NCBI RefSeq assembly: GCF_000715075.1 | Contig: NC_134080.1 | Span: 33,832,758 to 33,896,757 of the forward strand | Origin: Nicotiana tabacum | Lineage: Eukaryota; Streptophyta; Magnoliopsida; Solanales; Solanaceae | Reading direction: 5' to 3' | Length of the DNA: 64,000 nucleotides | Shown: one piece after another, positions 11,137-21,518 of the stretch | Numbering within the stretch: the first letter of the stretch is position 1 | Layout of the letters: the number at the start of each line of letters is the position of its first letter | Notes under the pieces: generated by a model | The model's database searches: none | The model's input: only the letters and a program-made list of their open reading frames with translations | What the model was told of the DNA's origin: nothing | Position numbers and translations under genes: made by a program

Positions 11137-12081
11137 CTTTTCTTTACCGTATTTAATTGTTTTCATTGGTTCAATGCATATTGGCTATTACAATTATCAT
11201 TGTTGCTGTGATTCTTTATCTTGTCTTCCCCTCAGCATGTCCCCCTCCCGGTATTACTTTTCTAGTTGTTATTTGTATATATACTGTTATATGCACAGGT
11301 TTATTAGGTAGTTGTCTTGTTATAGTCTCGTCACTACTTCATCAAGGTTAGGTTCGATACTTACGAGTACATGGAGTCGGTTATACTCATACTACACTTT
11401 GCACTTCTTGTGCAGATTTTGGTACCGGCCCTAGCTGATCGTGAGATTAGCAGCTGGACTTGCTTGTCAGGAGACCCAAGGTAGATCTGCTGACATCCGC
11501 AGACCCTGGAGTCTCTTCCTAGTCTTATTATTTTACTGTTTCTTTTCTTTCAGAACAATGTATTTCCTTTCAGACTCTGTTTGTAGTAAATCATAGTAGC
11601 TTGTGAATTGTGACTCTAAATCCTAAATGTATCATATATTATGGGTTTTATATTATTTCGTGAATCAGTTTTAGTTTCTGTTTAGCTTAATTGTTCTTGT
11701 TATTGAAATTGGCTATATTTGGCATTAAGAATCCTCTAGCGTTGGATTGCCTAGCAAGTGAAATGTTAGGCGTCATCACGGTCCCGATGGTGAAAATTCT
11801 GGGTCGTGACAAATTAAATTTAATACAAATGAACTATGAATAATAAATAATTGAATTAAAGGAAACCGGGGCGATCAAACTAAATGTAATGGATGATTTA
11901 AGTCTAGCTTCACAATGGACGTTTGGAAATCAGTTCTGATCTAGCTCTCGTAACGGGCTCGGTTACAACTCTATAAGCAAGTAGCTGAAGAACATTTTGA
12001 ACGATAGCTAAAGAACAAAATTTAACTTAATTCCTTTGATATGCGTACCAACAGTGGTCCTTAAAATATAAAGGTTCTCCA

Positions 12082-12090
12082 CTTTATATA
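12082..12090 (-). promoter_or_regulatory. TATA box in LTR-like part of B1
   Basis: On the minus strand the sequence is TATATAAAG, followed by an open stretch as in plant LTR promoters. It is the only TATA-like site seen in B1. Confidence 0.5.
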
Positions 12091-13559
12091 GTAGGGGAGT
12101 TTCAATCCTAGTACAAGTCTAAATAAAGTAAAAATCTTCTCCTTCCGGTAAACATTGATACGCAATTGATATTGGGCAAGATTCATGTTGTAATATCAAG
12201 TTGAGCGTGGATATTTCGCGCCCTTGCTCATCTTGTATAACCTTCTTTTCCCTTGGTCTCGTACATTCACTCTGCTCGGGCCCAATGCTCGGTCGTGTCT
12301 GGTCCCCGGTGCACTATTTGTCCTCCCCGTGCCCCTCGGCTTTACTCGAGGCCAAGTTAGATCGTGCTTTCCTCGAAGGTAACTTTATTCCCGATTTTAC
12401 CCGTACACATTAACAAATCCATCTATTCCATTTTCTATGTTTAATTATTAGTTTATTTTAAAAAGGATGATATATTTCTATTTTTATAAATACCTTTTGG
12501 TACATGTACATATAAAACTTTCTCTTCAGATACATCGTGTCCTTTATTTTTCAGTATTTGCTTATGTTCAAGACTTCTAACTTGTGTTTTAGTCTTTATA
12601 ATATGCCATCGATACCTTACCATAGAATTTGACATAGCTTAGACTGTCCATTACCCCAAAGCCTAGATGAGTCCTGGGTTAAGTAACAACTCCGAGTTGC
12701 TTTTACTTCGGAGGTCCTGATAAAAAATGAAGTCTTTGTTAAAATATTTGAACATTTTAACCGGACACTATTATTCTTTGCTGAAGGTGGCTCTTTTCAT
12801 GGCTGGGTCTGAGGTAATCTTTCATAGATTAAAAAATATGTAAGGACCTTAATTTTTATGTACGGGCTCAGACGTCTCTGATCTGTTTAAGTTGGTCGTA
12901 GCCTTTCTTATTTGGGCCCCACCTAGTAGGCTCGGTGCCTCCGAAATTAGGTAGCTCAAATTTCCCAATCTGATTATCCAGCAGTCGTCCCCGGTTCGGG
13001 GAGGCCCATAGGCTTAAGGGTTTTGAACCCAATATTCACTCTAAGTAACTAAACGATAATATTGTTGGTGCAAATGTGAACCGATGAAACATAAAAGGAA
13101 AACTTCTTTTATTACTTTGAACGTAGTGTACATAACCGATGGTACAAAAACTATTTGCCATGGCGAGAGTGAGCTACACGGGCACGGTTCGTTCGACTGT
13201 TTGACTCTTACAATTAATTCTAATATTCAAGACTTGGCTTTCAATATGCCTTCTAAATTTCTGAACTCAGGACCTTGACTAAGGGTGTGATGGCCCCTTC
13301 GTATCCAAAACTGAATTTGTGAAGGCTCGAATACTATTGGTCTAATACGGGTGATCCGCAGCCCCAGCCTCAGGCCGGTCTTCAAACTAGGGTAGCACAT
13401 TTTACTGTTGCATCGTTGAAAAACTTACTGTAAAACCTACTTTGGAAAAAAAATCGGTCCAAGGAAAAACGAGTGTTGCACGTGCTTTTAGACCTAATCC
13501 TCAGATTTGACCTCGACTGAGTGCCTGCACGGGTTAGTTTAAAGCGTAATAAAGTCCAA

Positions 13560-13757
13560 AGAAAATTGTATTCGTACCTTAGCAGTAGCACCGCTTTAAG
13601 TGTGCCACATTCCAGTTGTTGGAAAATTGTACACCGTTTTCGGACTCGAACTGGTATGAGCTTTTCCAGGTTATACCGGTCACTCTACGGTCCTTCTCAG
13701 TTCGGGCTTAGTTTTTCGTCATTCAGGTTCTGGGTATGCAGTGCAACTTTCCTTTAA
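13560..13757 (-). pseudogene. Integrase C-terminal fragment in B1
   Basis: Minus-strand translation gives SYQFESENGVQF and NNWNVAHLKR, the typical last block of Tat-lineage integrases. Only about 65 codons remain before the truncation. B2 carries the same block with further upstream sequence. Confidence 0.75.
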
Positions 13758-13760
13758 CAC

Positions 13761-15121
13761 CAAAAAATATCTAGCTACCTTCACCCAGCCACCCCTGCCA
13801 ATTTATTTTTGATGTAGATTATCTTCTTGTCTAATGCATAGAACTTCTGCAGATGGTTAACTGATTGTATAATATGCCAACTAATTGATAATTAAAGCAA
13901 TGTGATTATTTCCTTTTTCATTAGTGCTCGTGGGAAATCCAGATTGTTTACGCTGGTAGCCTTTGAAGGGTTAATTTGCATGATCATGTGGAACATCTGT
14001 CTGCTCTTGCTAATTGGAAAATATCGAAAACGTCATCTTTTCTTTCATCATTCCTTGACATGTACTGATGGTAGAAATGTAAATAGGGTAGCGCAGGGCA
14101 AGCCTTGACCCGCCCTGCCCCATTTAGCCGTTTGTTAAAATTTTGCCCCGACATGCTCCACCCTATTGAGCCATGCCCCGTTTAGTCTCTTATTTTATTT
14201 ATTTTTCTTTATTTTTTATTTTGCAATATGCTTTTAATTTGTTTTACCTTTTCAACTTTCTATTGGAATAGTTAAAATATTGTTTAGTTGTTTATGCATA
14301 TTGGTTAAATAAATATTTGTTGTTGGTTGAGATTCAGATATTTGCCTATTTGTTGTTTAATTGCTTTAGTTTTTTTTAAGTTTTATATGTGTGACTGTTG
14401 ACAATTATTTTCTTGTCATTAAATGCTCTGGATTATTGTAGAGTAAATTCGACCAATAAAGTAAAAATATTCTACTGTTGAACTTGCACAAGGTCATTTG
14501 CTTATATCATTCTTTCCCAAACCAAACAACAACAAGAATTTGAGATATTAATTGCTAAGAAAAGCCTCTAAAATTATAAGGAACGTCTGTCAAAAATACA
14601 TTAAAAAGCTAGTCACTCATAGTTAACACTCGTGTAAATTCAACGTCAACACTCGTATAAAATTCATAAACTCAGAACTAAGAAAGCTAGCCACTCATAG
14701 TCATGACACTAATCTCAAGAGTACATACAATCAAAGAAAAAAGGAAAAGAAGAAGAAGAAAAATTCAAGCCGAATTCCGCGGTCTTTAAATTCTGTAATG
14801 GATTTCTCCGCTTCAAAGTGTGCTCCTGATATAAAGGCTACATTTTTAACTTATATAGTGCATTCAAAAATTATCGGTCAAAAATATTTGTTCTTCATCA
14901 ATTCCAGGCATTTATGCATCAACTTCGCCTTCAATTAATTCCTAAATCATTAAATACCAAAATTAATATAAAATTGATAATAAAAGTAAGTGAGGCATAA
15001 TTATTACGAAATAGATCCAAAAAGCGGTAAAAATTCGAGTAAAATAACATTAAAACATATACAAATATCTCCAACAAAAAAACGAAAATGATCGATATGT
15101 AACATTTTTTCAAAGCATTGT
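13761..15121. other. AT-rich unassigned DNA with a short GC-rich block
   Basis: No gene or element end was recognised. The stretch 14085-14200 is locally GC-rich (GCAGGGCAAGCC, CCCGCCCTGCCCC, CATGCCCCG) and resembles subterminal sequence of some plant hAT elements, but no paired terminal repeat or target duplication was found. The open stretch at 13902-14108 has no family resemblance. Confidence 0.4.
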
Positions 15122-15439
15122 TCAGGTATATTCAAGAAAGCAAACGAACTTGCTGTGCGATATGTTGGTACTAATAATGTTGTATTCTATGTGTTTTCTT
15201 ACTGTTGTACTAAATATATAAAAGCCTTTTAGAAAAAAAATTATTCCTATTTTAACATCACATAGCACAGCAAGTTCATCGCCTTTTTGTATAAACCTGA
15301 ACGACACGTTGAAAATATTGCATTGACCGCCTTCATTTTTTTTATCATTTGATTTTTTTCCAACTTTATTTAGTCTTCTTATTCCATTGATGTAAAGAGA
15401 TAAAGAATATTGATCAAGTGTTTTCGAGCAACGACACAT
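15122..15439 (-). pseudogene. MADS-box-like gene remnant
   Basis: A 105-codon minus-strand reading frame contains DELAVLCDVKIGIIFF followed by GFYIFST. This matches the C-terminal half of a MADS domain, where family members read ELSVLCDAEV-alive and IIFS then GKLYEFS. The N-terminal basic half is poorly matched (NVSFRFIQKG in place of the usual basic stretch before K-K-A), apparently with a small deletion. MADS proteins are DNA-binding transcription factors. This copy lacks most DNA-contact residues and is surrounded by AT-rich DNA, so I treat it as a pseudogene or gene fragment. The upstream part (MCRCSKTL...) is unassigned. Chance similarity is possible but the uninterrupted 16-residue match makes it less likely. 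Confidence 0.5.
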
Positions 15440-16069
15440 CTAAGAAAATGAGATGTCACAATTATTTATATGCATAGAAAACTTCTCTACGAGGAATAAC
15501 TGGATTTCTAACCAAATATCATAATTGAAAGTAACTTTTTCCATGATGAAATTATAGCAAAAAATTAAAATTGATTTGATACTTACAATATGATTTGCTT
15601 GTCAAGAATATCAATGAGATCTGAACTTTTAAATTTAAATAGGCAACTATTTTAGTACACTTAATAAAATTTACTAAGCGGTAATTAGTAAGTGTGAATT
15701 AATTTTGAAAGAACATTAGCTACATCCCAAAATTTTGCTACAGCCAAATCAAATTCTCCACTTTCATTAACCAAATTATAAATCTAAAATTTAACCTGAT
15801 AAGGAAAATGCCTTAATGTTGATTATTGAAATTTGATTCCTTACCAAGAATTTTACAATATAAACATATTGTTTACATGCATTAACGTGAATAAAAAGTT
15901 GTAAACTTTGAATAGAAATGAATATTTAACTTGATTAGGTAAATATTTAATGAATTGCAATAATAAAAGTCAAACTTTGAACTAACACAACCAAATCAAA
16001 AAAATTGACTCAAATTAGAAAATATTTAATTCTACTTACTGAAACAGTGTGATGTAGTTAGTAGAGAGA
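15440..16069. other. AT-rich DNA flanking solo LTR C; nothing recognised
   Basis: Low-complexity AT-rich sequence on both strands. It is the host sequence into which solo LTR C inserted; the continuation is at 18599-18690. Confidence 0.6.
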
Positions 16070-16767
16070 ATTTTTGTAACGATGGTCGTTGGTCGTTTCA
16101 TGAGTTATAACCCCGTTTTCTCATTACTATTTTTTTATGTATTGTTCAGTTGTATTGTGTGGTATGAGTTGGTTGATTCGAACTCAGAGTGGTTTTGGAA
16201 AGGAATGAGACACTTAGTCTCCTATTTTGAAGTTAAGTTGAAAAAAGTCAATGGTATGTTGACTTATAAGTAGATGATCTCGTATGTGAATTCTGACGGT
16301 TCGGTTAGCTCCGTTAGGTAATTTTGGGCTTAGTAGCATGTTCGCAATATAATTTGGAGATCCCTGGTATATTTAGGCTTGAATTGGTGAATTGGAAATT
16401 TGGCGTTTCTCGGTCGGCAGTGAAAATTTTGATATCGGGATTGGAATAAAATTCTGGAAATTTGAGTAGGTCTGTAGCGTCATTTGTGATGTGTGTACAA
16501 AGTTTCATGTCATTTGGACGAGGTTTGAAAGGTTTCGGCATCGTTTGCGAAATTCGGAAGTTTAGAAGTTCTTAGGCTTGAATTAGAGAGTGATTTGGTG
16601 TTTTGATGTTGTTTGAAGTGTTCGGAACATTTTTGAATAAGTTTGAATAGTGGTATATGACTTGTTGGTATTTTTGGTTGAGGTCCCGAAAGACTGGGGA
16701 TGAATTCGGATGGTTAGCGGAAGAGTTGGAAATTGACTTGAGCAGCTGAAGCTGCTGCTTCTGTTAT

Positions 16768-16984
16768 TTCCGCACATGCGATTGAGGACCGCAGGTGCGA
16801 GGTCTGCAGAAGCGGAATTGGACCGTAGAAGCGGAGAATGACCGCAGGAGCGGAAGTTGGACCACATCTGCGAGCCCGTAGGTGCGAGGCTTGGGGCGCA
16901 GGTGCGGAAGCTGGGGATTTAAGTGAAATGCGCAGATGCGGCGTTTGGACCGCAGGTGCGTGAATTTGGCCGCAAATGCGGAAG
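16768..16984. repeat. GC-rich palindrome array upstream of TATA in C
   Basis: Repeated units such as ACCGCAGGTGCG, GCAGATGCGG, CCGCAAATGCGG and AGAAGCGG, ten or more in about 215 bp, ending 14 bp before the TATA box. Confidence 0.85.
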
Positions 16985-16998
16985 TGCTGGGCAGAATG

Positions 16999-17006
16999 TA
17001 TAAAAA
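16999..17006 (+). promoter_or_regulatory. TATA box of LTR C
   Basis: TATAAAAA followed by GGCCCATTCG and a pyrimidine-rich TTCTTCACCATT, a convincing RNA polymerase II core promoter context; transcription would start about 30 bp downstream. Confidence 0.7.
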
Positions 17007-18690
17007 GGCCCATTCGCGAATTTTGGTCATTCTTCACCATTTTTCATCCGTATTTGGAGCTTTTGGGAGCAATTTGAAGAGGGATTCAAGGGGGTTTTCA
17101 CTGAGATTCGGGACGTTTGGAGGTCGATTCCAGAGGCAAAGGCGTAGCGGAGTAGGTTTTGGCTTGGTTTGTGGTAAGTAACGCTTCCAAACTTGGTTCT
17201 GAGGGTTTGAAACCCTAAACTATGTGTTATATGATTAAATTATTAAGGTGACGCAAATGCCAAGTGACGGGCGTGTGGGCGTGCACCGTAAATTTTTTGG
17301 CCTGGTTCAGTCTATGGCACCGCTTAGTAACTCTTTCTTGCTGATATCTTTGTTGTGATTATGTGATTAAGATTAATAAGCTGTAAATCATGCTAAATAC
17401 CATGTTAGGGCTTCACGCTGATACTGTTGAAACCCGAGTGGTCGTTTCTTGCTGTCATCTCATTAGTTTTATTGATATTCCGTACTCAATCTTGTTCATG
17501 CATAGCATATTATGTCTCAGTCTCGGTTGTTGTTATTTGGCACATCATATCATTATTTCGTGCTAGTTTCGTGGCATTGTGAGCACGTGTGTGTGAAACT
17601 AGAGAGTGAGACTTAGTGAGGCCGAGAGCCTGAATATGAGTGACAGGTATGGGATCGGGCTGCACGTCGTAACAGATTATTAATTATGCCTTCATTGGTT
17701 TGTTATAGCGGTTGGGCTGAGAGGAGCCCCTCCGGAGTCTACACACCCTCAGTGGGCGCGGATGATATTATTGAGGGATGAATTTCCCTGCACATGGATT
17801 TGTCCGAAGTATTGATACTTGGAGATGGATTTCTCCTCAGGGTTGGATTACCCTTGTTCCTCGGTACCGGTTGACTTAAAGTCAGGTGTTGTATATATTC
17901 CGGGATGGATTTACCTGGGCCAAATGGTCATATGCGGTACCGAGTGGTTGAGCACTTGAGAGTGGGAGCACATAGTGCATTTTTATACATTTATGACATA
18001 GACATGTAGAGATTTGCTGAGCTTTATACTTCACATTGTTCGGATGGTATTCTGCTTTACTGTTGAGTTGAATAATTGAATTATTAGCATGCCTACTTTA
18101 CTGTATAACTTAAATGTGTTATAATTGCTGAGGTTTAGTTCGTCACTACGTATCAGTCCATAGTTTGGACTTGTTACTTACTCAGTTGGTGTACTCACGT
18201 TACCCCCTGCACCTTATGTGCAGATCCAGGTATCCCAGGTACGGTAGTGCGTTGAATTATGACACAAGATAGTGAGGTAGCTGTCTGGCGATCGCAGTCC
18301 CGCCTTTTTCCTTCTTTATCTTCCTTCTAGTATACTTTGGCTACTTTCAGACTATTTTAGTCTTGTTATATTTCGAAACAATTGTAGTATTGTTCATGAC
18401 TTAGTGACAACCGAGGTCGGACTTTTATTTTCTGCATTTTGGTTTTTTTGACTTTATATATTTTATGGAATTTCAGTTGAAAAAGGTTATTTTTAAGTTT
18501 TTAATGAAATGTTGAACTACTTTGGGAATGTGTCGGCTGGCCTAGTTTCATGATAAGCACCATCACGACCGGGTTGGTTTTGGGGTCATGACAATTTTCA
18601 AGTTGTACAATTAAAACTTTTTGAAATTCAATAACATAAATGAAATATGATATCTATAGATGTAAAAGTTGTTAGTGAACTTATTAAAGT

Positions 18691-19490
18691 TGTAACGACC
18701 CAACCGGTTGTTTTAAGCTTTAACATTCTATTCAGTGGTTTGTGATTTTGAGTAGCTTCATATTATATATTATGACTTGCGTGTATGGTTGATTTTGGTT
18801 TTCAAGTTGTTCGGGATTGATTTGGAAGAATATTTCTCGTTTACTTATCAAACGTAAGTTTCGGGATCATCTAGGACCTGAATCTAGCTGGGACTGCTGG
18901 TGCAATTTTTTTTTGTTTCGGAATTTAGTTACTTTTTTCACAAGATTTTGGAGCTCGATTTTGGAGGAGATTTTTATTACTTGGATCGGGATAGGTATTT
19001 TTTACTCCGATTTGTTATTATTTTATGATTCCAACCTCAATTTTAGTGTTTTATTAATAATTTCAATTTAAAAATGGGAGATTTTAGTAAAAACTTTCTA
19101 AAATATAAATTGATGGGTTGAAGGCTGATTTGAGGTCGGAATTGAATGATTTTGGTGTGATTGGACTTTATCGGAATGGATGTTCGGAATGTGTGAGTTT
19201 TGTTGTAGCCCGGGGTTGACTTTTTGGTTTTCGTTAAAGATTGAAACTTTATTATTCGAAATTGATTCCTATGTTTTTATTTATGATATTAAGTTATTTT
19301 GGCTAGATTCGAGCCATCTGGAGGTTGTTTCACACAAGTAGGGCTTCTTAGAGTATTGATTTAGCTTCTTTGAGGTAAATATCTTGCCTAACTTTGTATG
19401 AGGAAAATTACCCCTTAGGATTGGGTTTGATTGCACTATTTGAATTATGTGGAAGACGTGTATATGAGGTGAAGAGTGTGTACATATGCT
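18691..19490 (+). repeat. LTR fragment G (5' part)
   Basis: Begins TGTAACGACCCAACCGGTTGT, the terminus of a gypsy LTR. Its segment 19360-19480 (GAGGTAAATATC, ACTATTTGAATTATGTG) matches D1 in reverse complement, so G and D1 are one family in opposite orientations. It is cut at about 19490 by the start of B2. The open stretch at 18817-19071 has no protein similarity I recognise. Confidence 0.7.
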
Positions 19491-19883
19491 TATAGTATGG
19501 GAGTTTTAATCCTAATACAAGTCTAAACAAGGTAAAAATAATTCTTCGGTAAATATTGATACGCAGTTGATATCGGGCGAGATTCGCGTAATATCCAGTT
19601 GAGGGCAGATATTTCGTCCCCTCGTTCATCATGTATAACCTTCTTTTCCCTTAGTCTCAGCTCTTCACTCTTCTCGATCATGTCCGGTCCTGGATGCACT
19701 ATTCATTCTCCCCGAGCTCCGAGATATGGAATCCCTCAACTTTACTTGAGGCCATGTCAGATCGTGCTTTTCTCTCGTTTCTTTACCCGTACACATTAAC
19801 AAATCCATCAATTTCGTTTTTTATCTTTAATTATTAGTCTATTTTAAAAAGGATAATATATTTCTATTTTTATAAATACCTTT

Positions 19884-19889
<6 letters not shown>

Positions 19890-19974
<85 letters not shown>
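19890..19974. repeat. (AT)n microsatellite, about 42 units
   Basis: Uninterrupted AT dinucleotides inside B2; B1 has only a short non-repetitive segment at the same place, so the expansion happened in this copy. Confidence 0.95.
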
Positions 19975-19977
<3 letters not shown>

Positions 19978-20984
19978 TTCTTAAGCTATACATTGTGTCC
20001 TTTATTTTTCAGTATTTGTTTATGTTCAAGACTTCTAACTTGTGTTTAAGTCTTTAAGATATGCCATCGATACTTTACCATAGAATTTGACATTGCTTAG
20101 ACTGTTCGTTCCCCCAAAGCCTGGATGAGTCCTAGGTTAAGTAACAACTCCGAGTAGCTTTTACTTAGGAGGTCCTGATAAAAAGTGAAGTCTTTGTTAA
20201 AATATTTGAACGTTTTAACCAGAAACGATTATTTTTTATCGAAGGTGGCTCTTTTCATGGCCGGGTCTGAGGTAATCTTTCATAGATTATAAAATGTATA
20301 AGGACCTTACTTTTTATGTACATGCTCAGAAGTCTCCGAGTCGTTTAAGTTGGTCTGACCTTTCGTATTTGGGCTCTACCTAGTAGGCTTGGTTCCTCCC
20401 GGATTTGGTAGCCTGAATTCCCCGATCTGATTATCGGGTAGCAGTCCCCGGTTCGGGGAGGCCCGTAAGCTTAAGGGTTTTGAACCCAAGATTCACTCTA
20501 AGTAACTAAATGATAATATTGCCGGTGCAAATGTAAACCGATTAAACATAGAAGGCAAACATCTTTTATTACTTTGAACGTAGTGTACATACCGAAGGTA
20601 CAAAAGCTATCTATCATGGTGAGAATGGCCTACACAAGCACGGCTCGTTCGACCGTTTAAAATTTCCGAACTTAGGACCTTGACTCGGGGTGTGATGCCC
20701 CGCAAGTATTTGAAACTGAATTTGTGATGGCTCGAATACTATTGGTCTAATACGGGTGATCCATAGACCTGGCCTCAGGACGGTCATCAAAACTCGGGTA
20801 GCACATTTTACTGTTGCCTCGTTAAAAACCTTGTCGTAAAACCCATTTTGAAAATAAAATCAGTCCAAGGGAAAAAGAGTGCAACACGTGCTTTCAGACC
20901 TAATCCTCATATTTGACCTCGACCGAGTACCTGCACGGGTTAGTTCAAAGTGTAATAAACTACAAAGAAAATTGTGTTTGTGCC

Positions 20985-21518
20985 TTAGCAGTAGTACCGC
21001 TTTAAGTATGCCACATTCTAGTTGTTGGGTAGTTATTCACTGTTCATGGACTCGAATTGGTATAAGCCTTTCCCCGTTATACTGGTGACTCTATACGGTC
21101 CTTTCTAGTTCGGAACTAGTTTTTCATCATTTAGGTTCTTGGTATGTAGTTTAACTTTTCTTAACACCAAGTCCCCGACTCAAAAGTGTTGAGGTTTGTC
21201 CTTCGGTTGTAGTATCTCCCAATTCGTTTCTTTTAGGCTGCTAGTCGACTAGGGTGATTTCTCGCCTTTTGTTTGTTAAATTTAAGCTCGTGGCCATGGC
21301 CTCATCGTTTGACGTCTCCGTAGCGTATTGGAACCTTAGGCTCGGTTCTCCTACCTCTATTGGATCTAGGACTTCTGCTCTGCAGACTAGAGAGAAAGGT
21401 GTCTCGCTTCGAAATCGTTTGATATGCCCATAAGACCTCGGGCAAAATTTCTTTTCATTTCCCCTTCGAGTCAGTAAATCTCTTCTTCACGTTCTGGAGT
21501 ATAGTTTTGTTTGTTAAT
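20985..21518 (-). pseudogene. Integrase C-terminal region in B2
   Basis: Minus-strand reading gives NKTILQNVKKRFTDSKGK, EILPEVLWAYQT, GEPSLRFQYATETSNDEAM, then after a frameshift RYYNRRTNL and finally KGLYQFESM with NVAYLKRYY. This is the standard order of a Tat-lineage gypsy integrase C-terminal half. Stops (for example TAG after LVD) and a frameshift make it a pseudogene. The catalytic core lies upstream and is absent. Confidence 0.82.

Larger units (their letters stand above)
1..11811 (+). mobile_element. Element A: chromovirus-type Ty3/gypsy LTR retrotransposon, degenerate, 5' end outside window
   Basis: The order left LTR, tRNA-iMet-type primer site, gag, protease, RT, RNase H, integrase with chromodomain-like tail, purine tract, right LTR is readable on the plus strand. 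The left LTR begins about 253 bases inside the element, judged from the position of the matching sequence at 7921 in the right LTR. All reading frames carry stops and frameshifts, so this copy is dead. The right LTR ends at 11811 directly against B1, so A probably inserted into B1; the left half of that site is outside the window. The chromodomain-like tail and GTCGTRACA termini point to a Tekay/Del-like chromovirus, which is an inference from family knowledge. Confidence 0.9.
7668..11811 (+). repeat. Right LTR of element A, interrupted
   Basis: It starts TGTGATGACC and ends GGTCGTGACA. Without the 1.45 kb insertion at 8539-9986 it is about 2.69 kb. It has fewer 39-bp repeat units than the left LTR and a 14-C run at 10980-10993 that the left LTR lacks. 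The first 19 bases after TGT contain the inverted repeat GATGACC/GGTCATC. Confidence 0.9.
11812..13760 (-). mobile_element. B1: 3' end of a Tat-lineage gypsy element, truncated on both sides
   Basis: From about 12090 to 13760 it aligns collinearly with 19497-21170 (B2). Read on the minus strand it runs from an integrase C-terminus (13560-13757) through 3' untranslated sequence to LTR-like DNA with a TATA box at 12082-12090. The left edge abuts element A, and the right edge breaks just after AACACCA at 13760, where B2 continues. Confidence 0.75.
16075..18593 (+). mobile_element. Solo LTR C (Ty3/gypsy type)
   Basis: Starts TGTAACGATGG and ends GGGGTCATGACA, 2519 bp, flanked by ATTTT on both sides (16070-16074 and 18594-18598). 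No internal domain is present, so this is a solo LTR left by recombination between two LTRs. It carries a palindrome array at 16768-16984, a TATA box at 16999 and, further on, GGATGGATTT-type short repeats at about 17760-17930. Short open stretches inside it are not genes. Confidence 0.9.
19491..21518 (-). mobile_element. B2: second copy of the Tat-lineage 3' end
   Basis: Collinear with B1 over about 1.65 kb but extends about 350 bp further into integrase at the right. Differences include an AT microsatellite at 19890-19974 replacing a short non-repetitive stretch of B1. The right edge meets LTR D1 exactly at its TGTCACGACC end, so D1 probably inserted into the integrase of B2. Confidence 0.75.

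Noticed and set aside
14085..14200. hAT element end
   Set aside because: GC-rich clusters resemble subterminal hAT sequence, but no terminal inverted repeat or 8-bp duplication could be found.
16583..17040. Overlapping minus-strand open stretches (94-108 codons)
   Set aside because: They are antisense to the GC palindrome array of C; open only because of the local GC-rich repeat.
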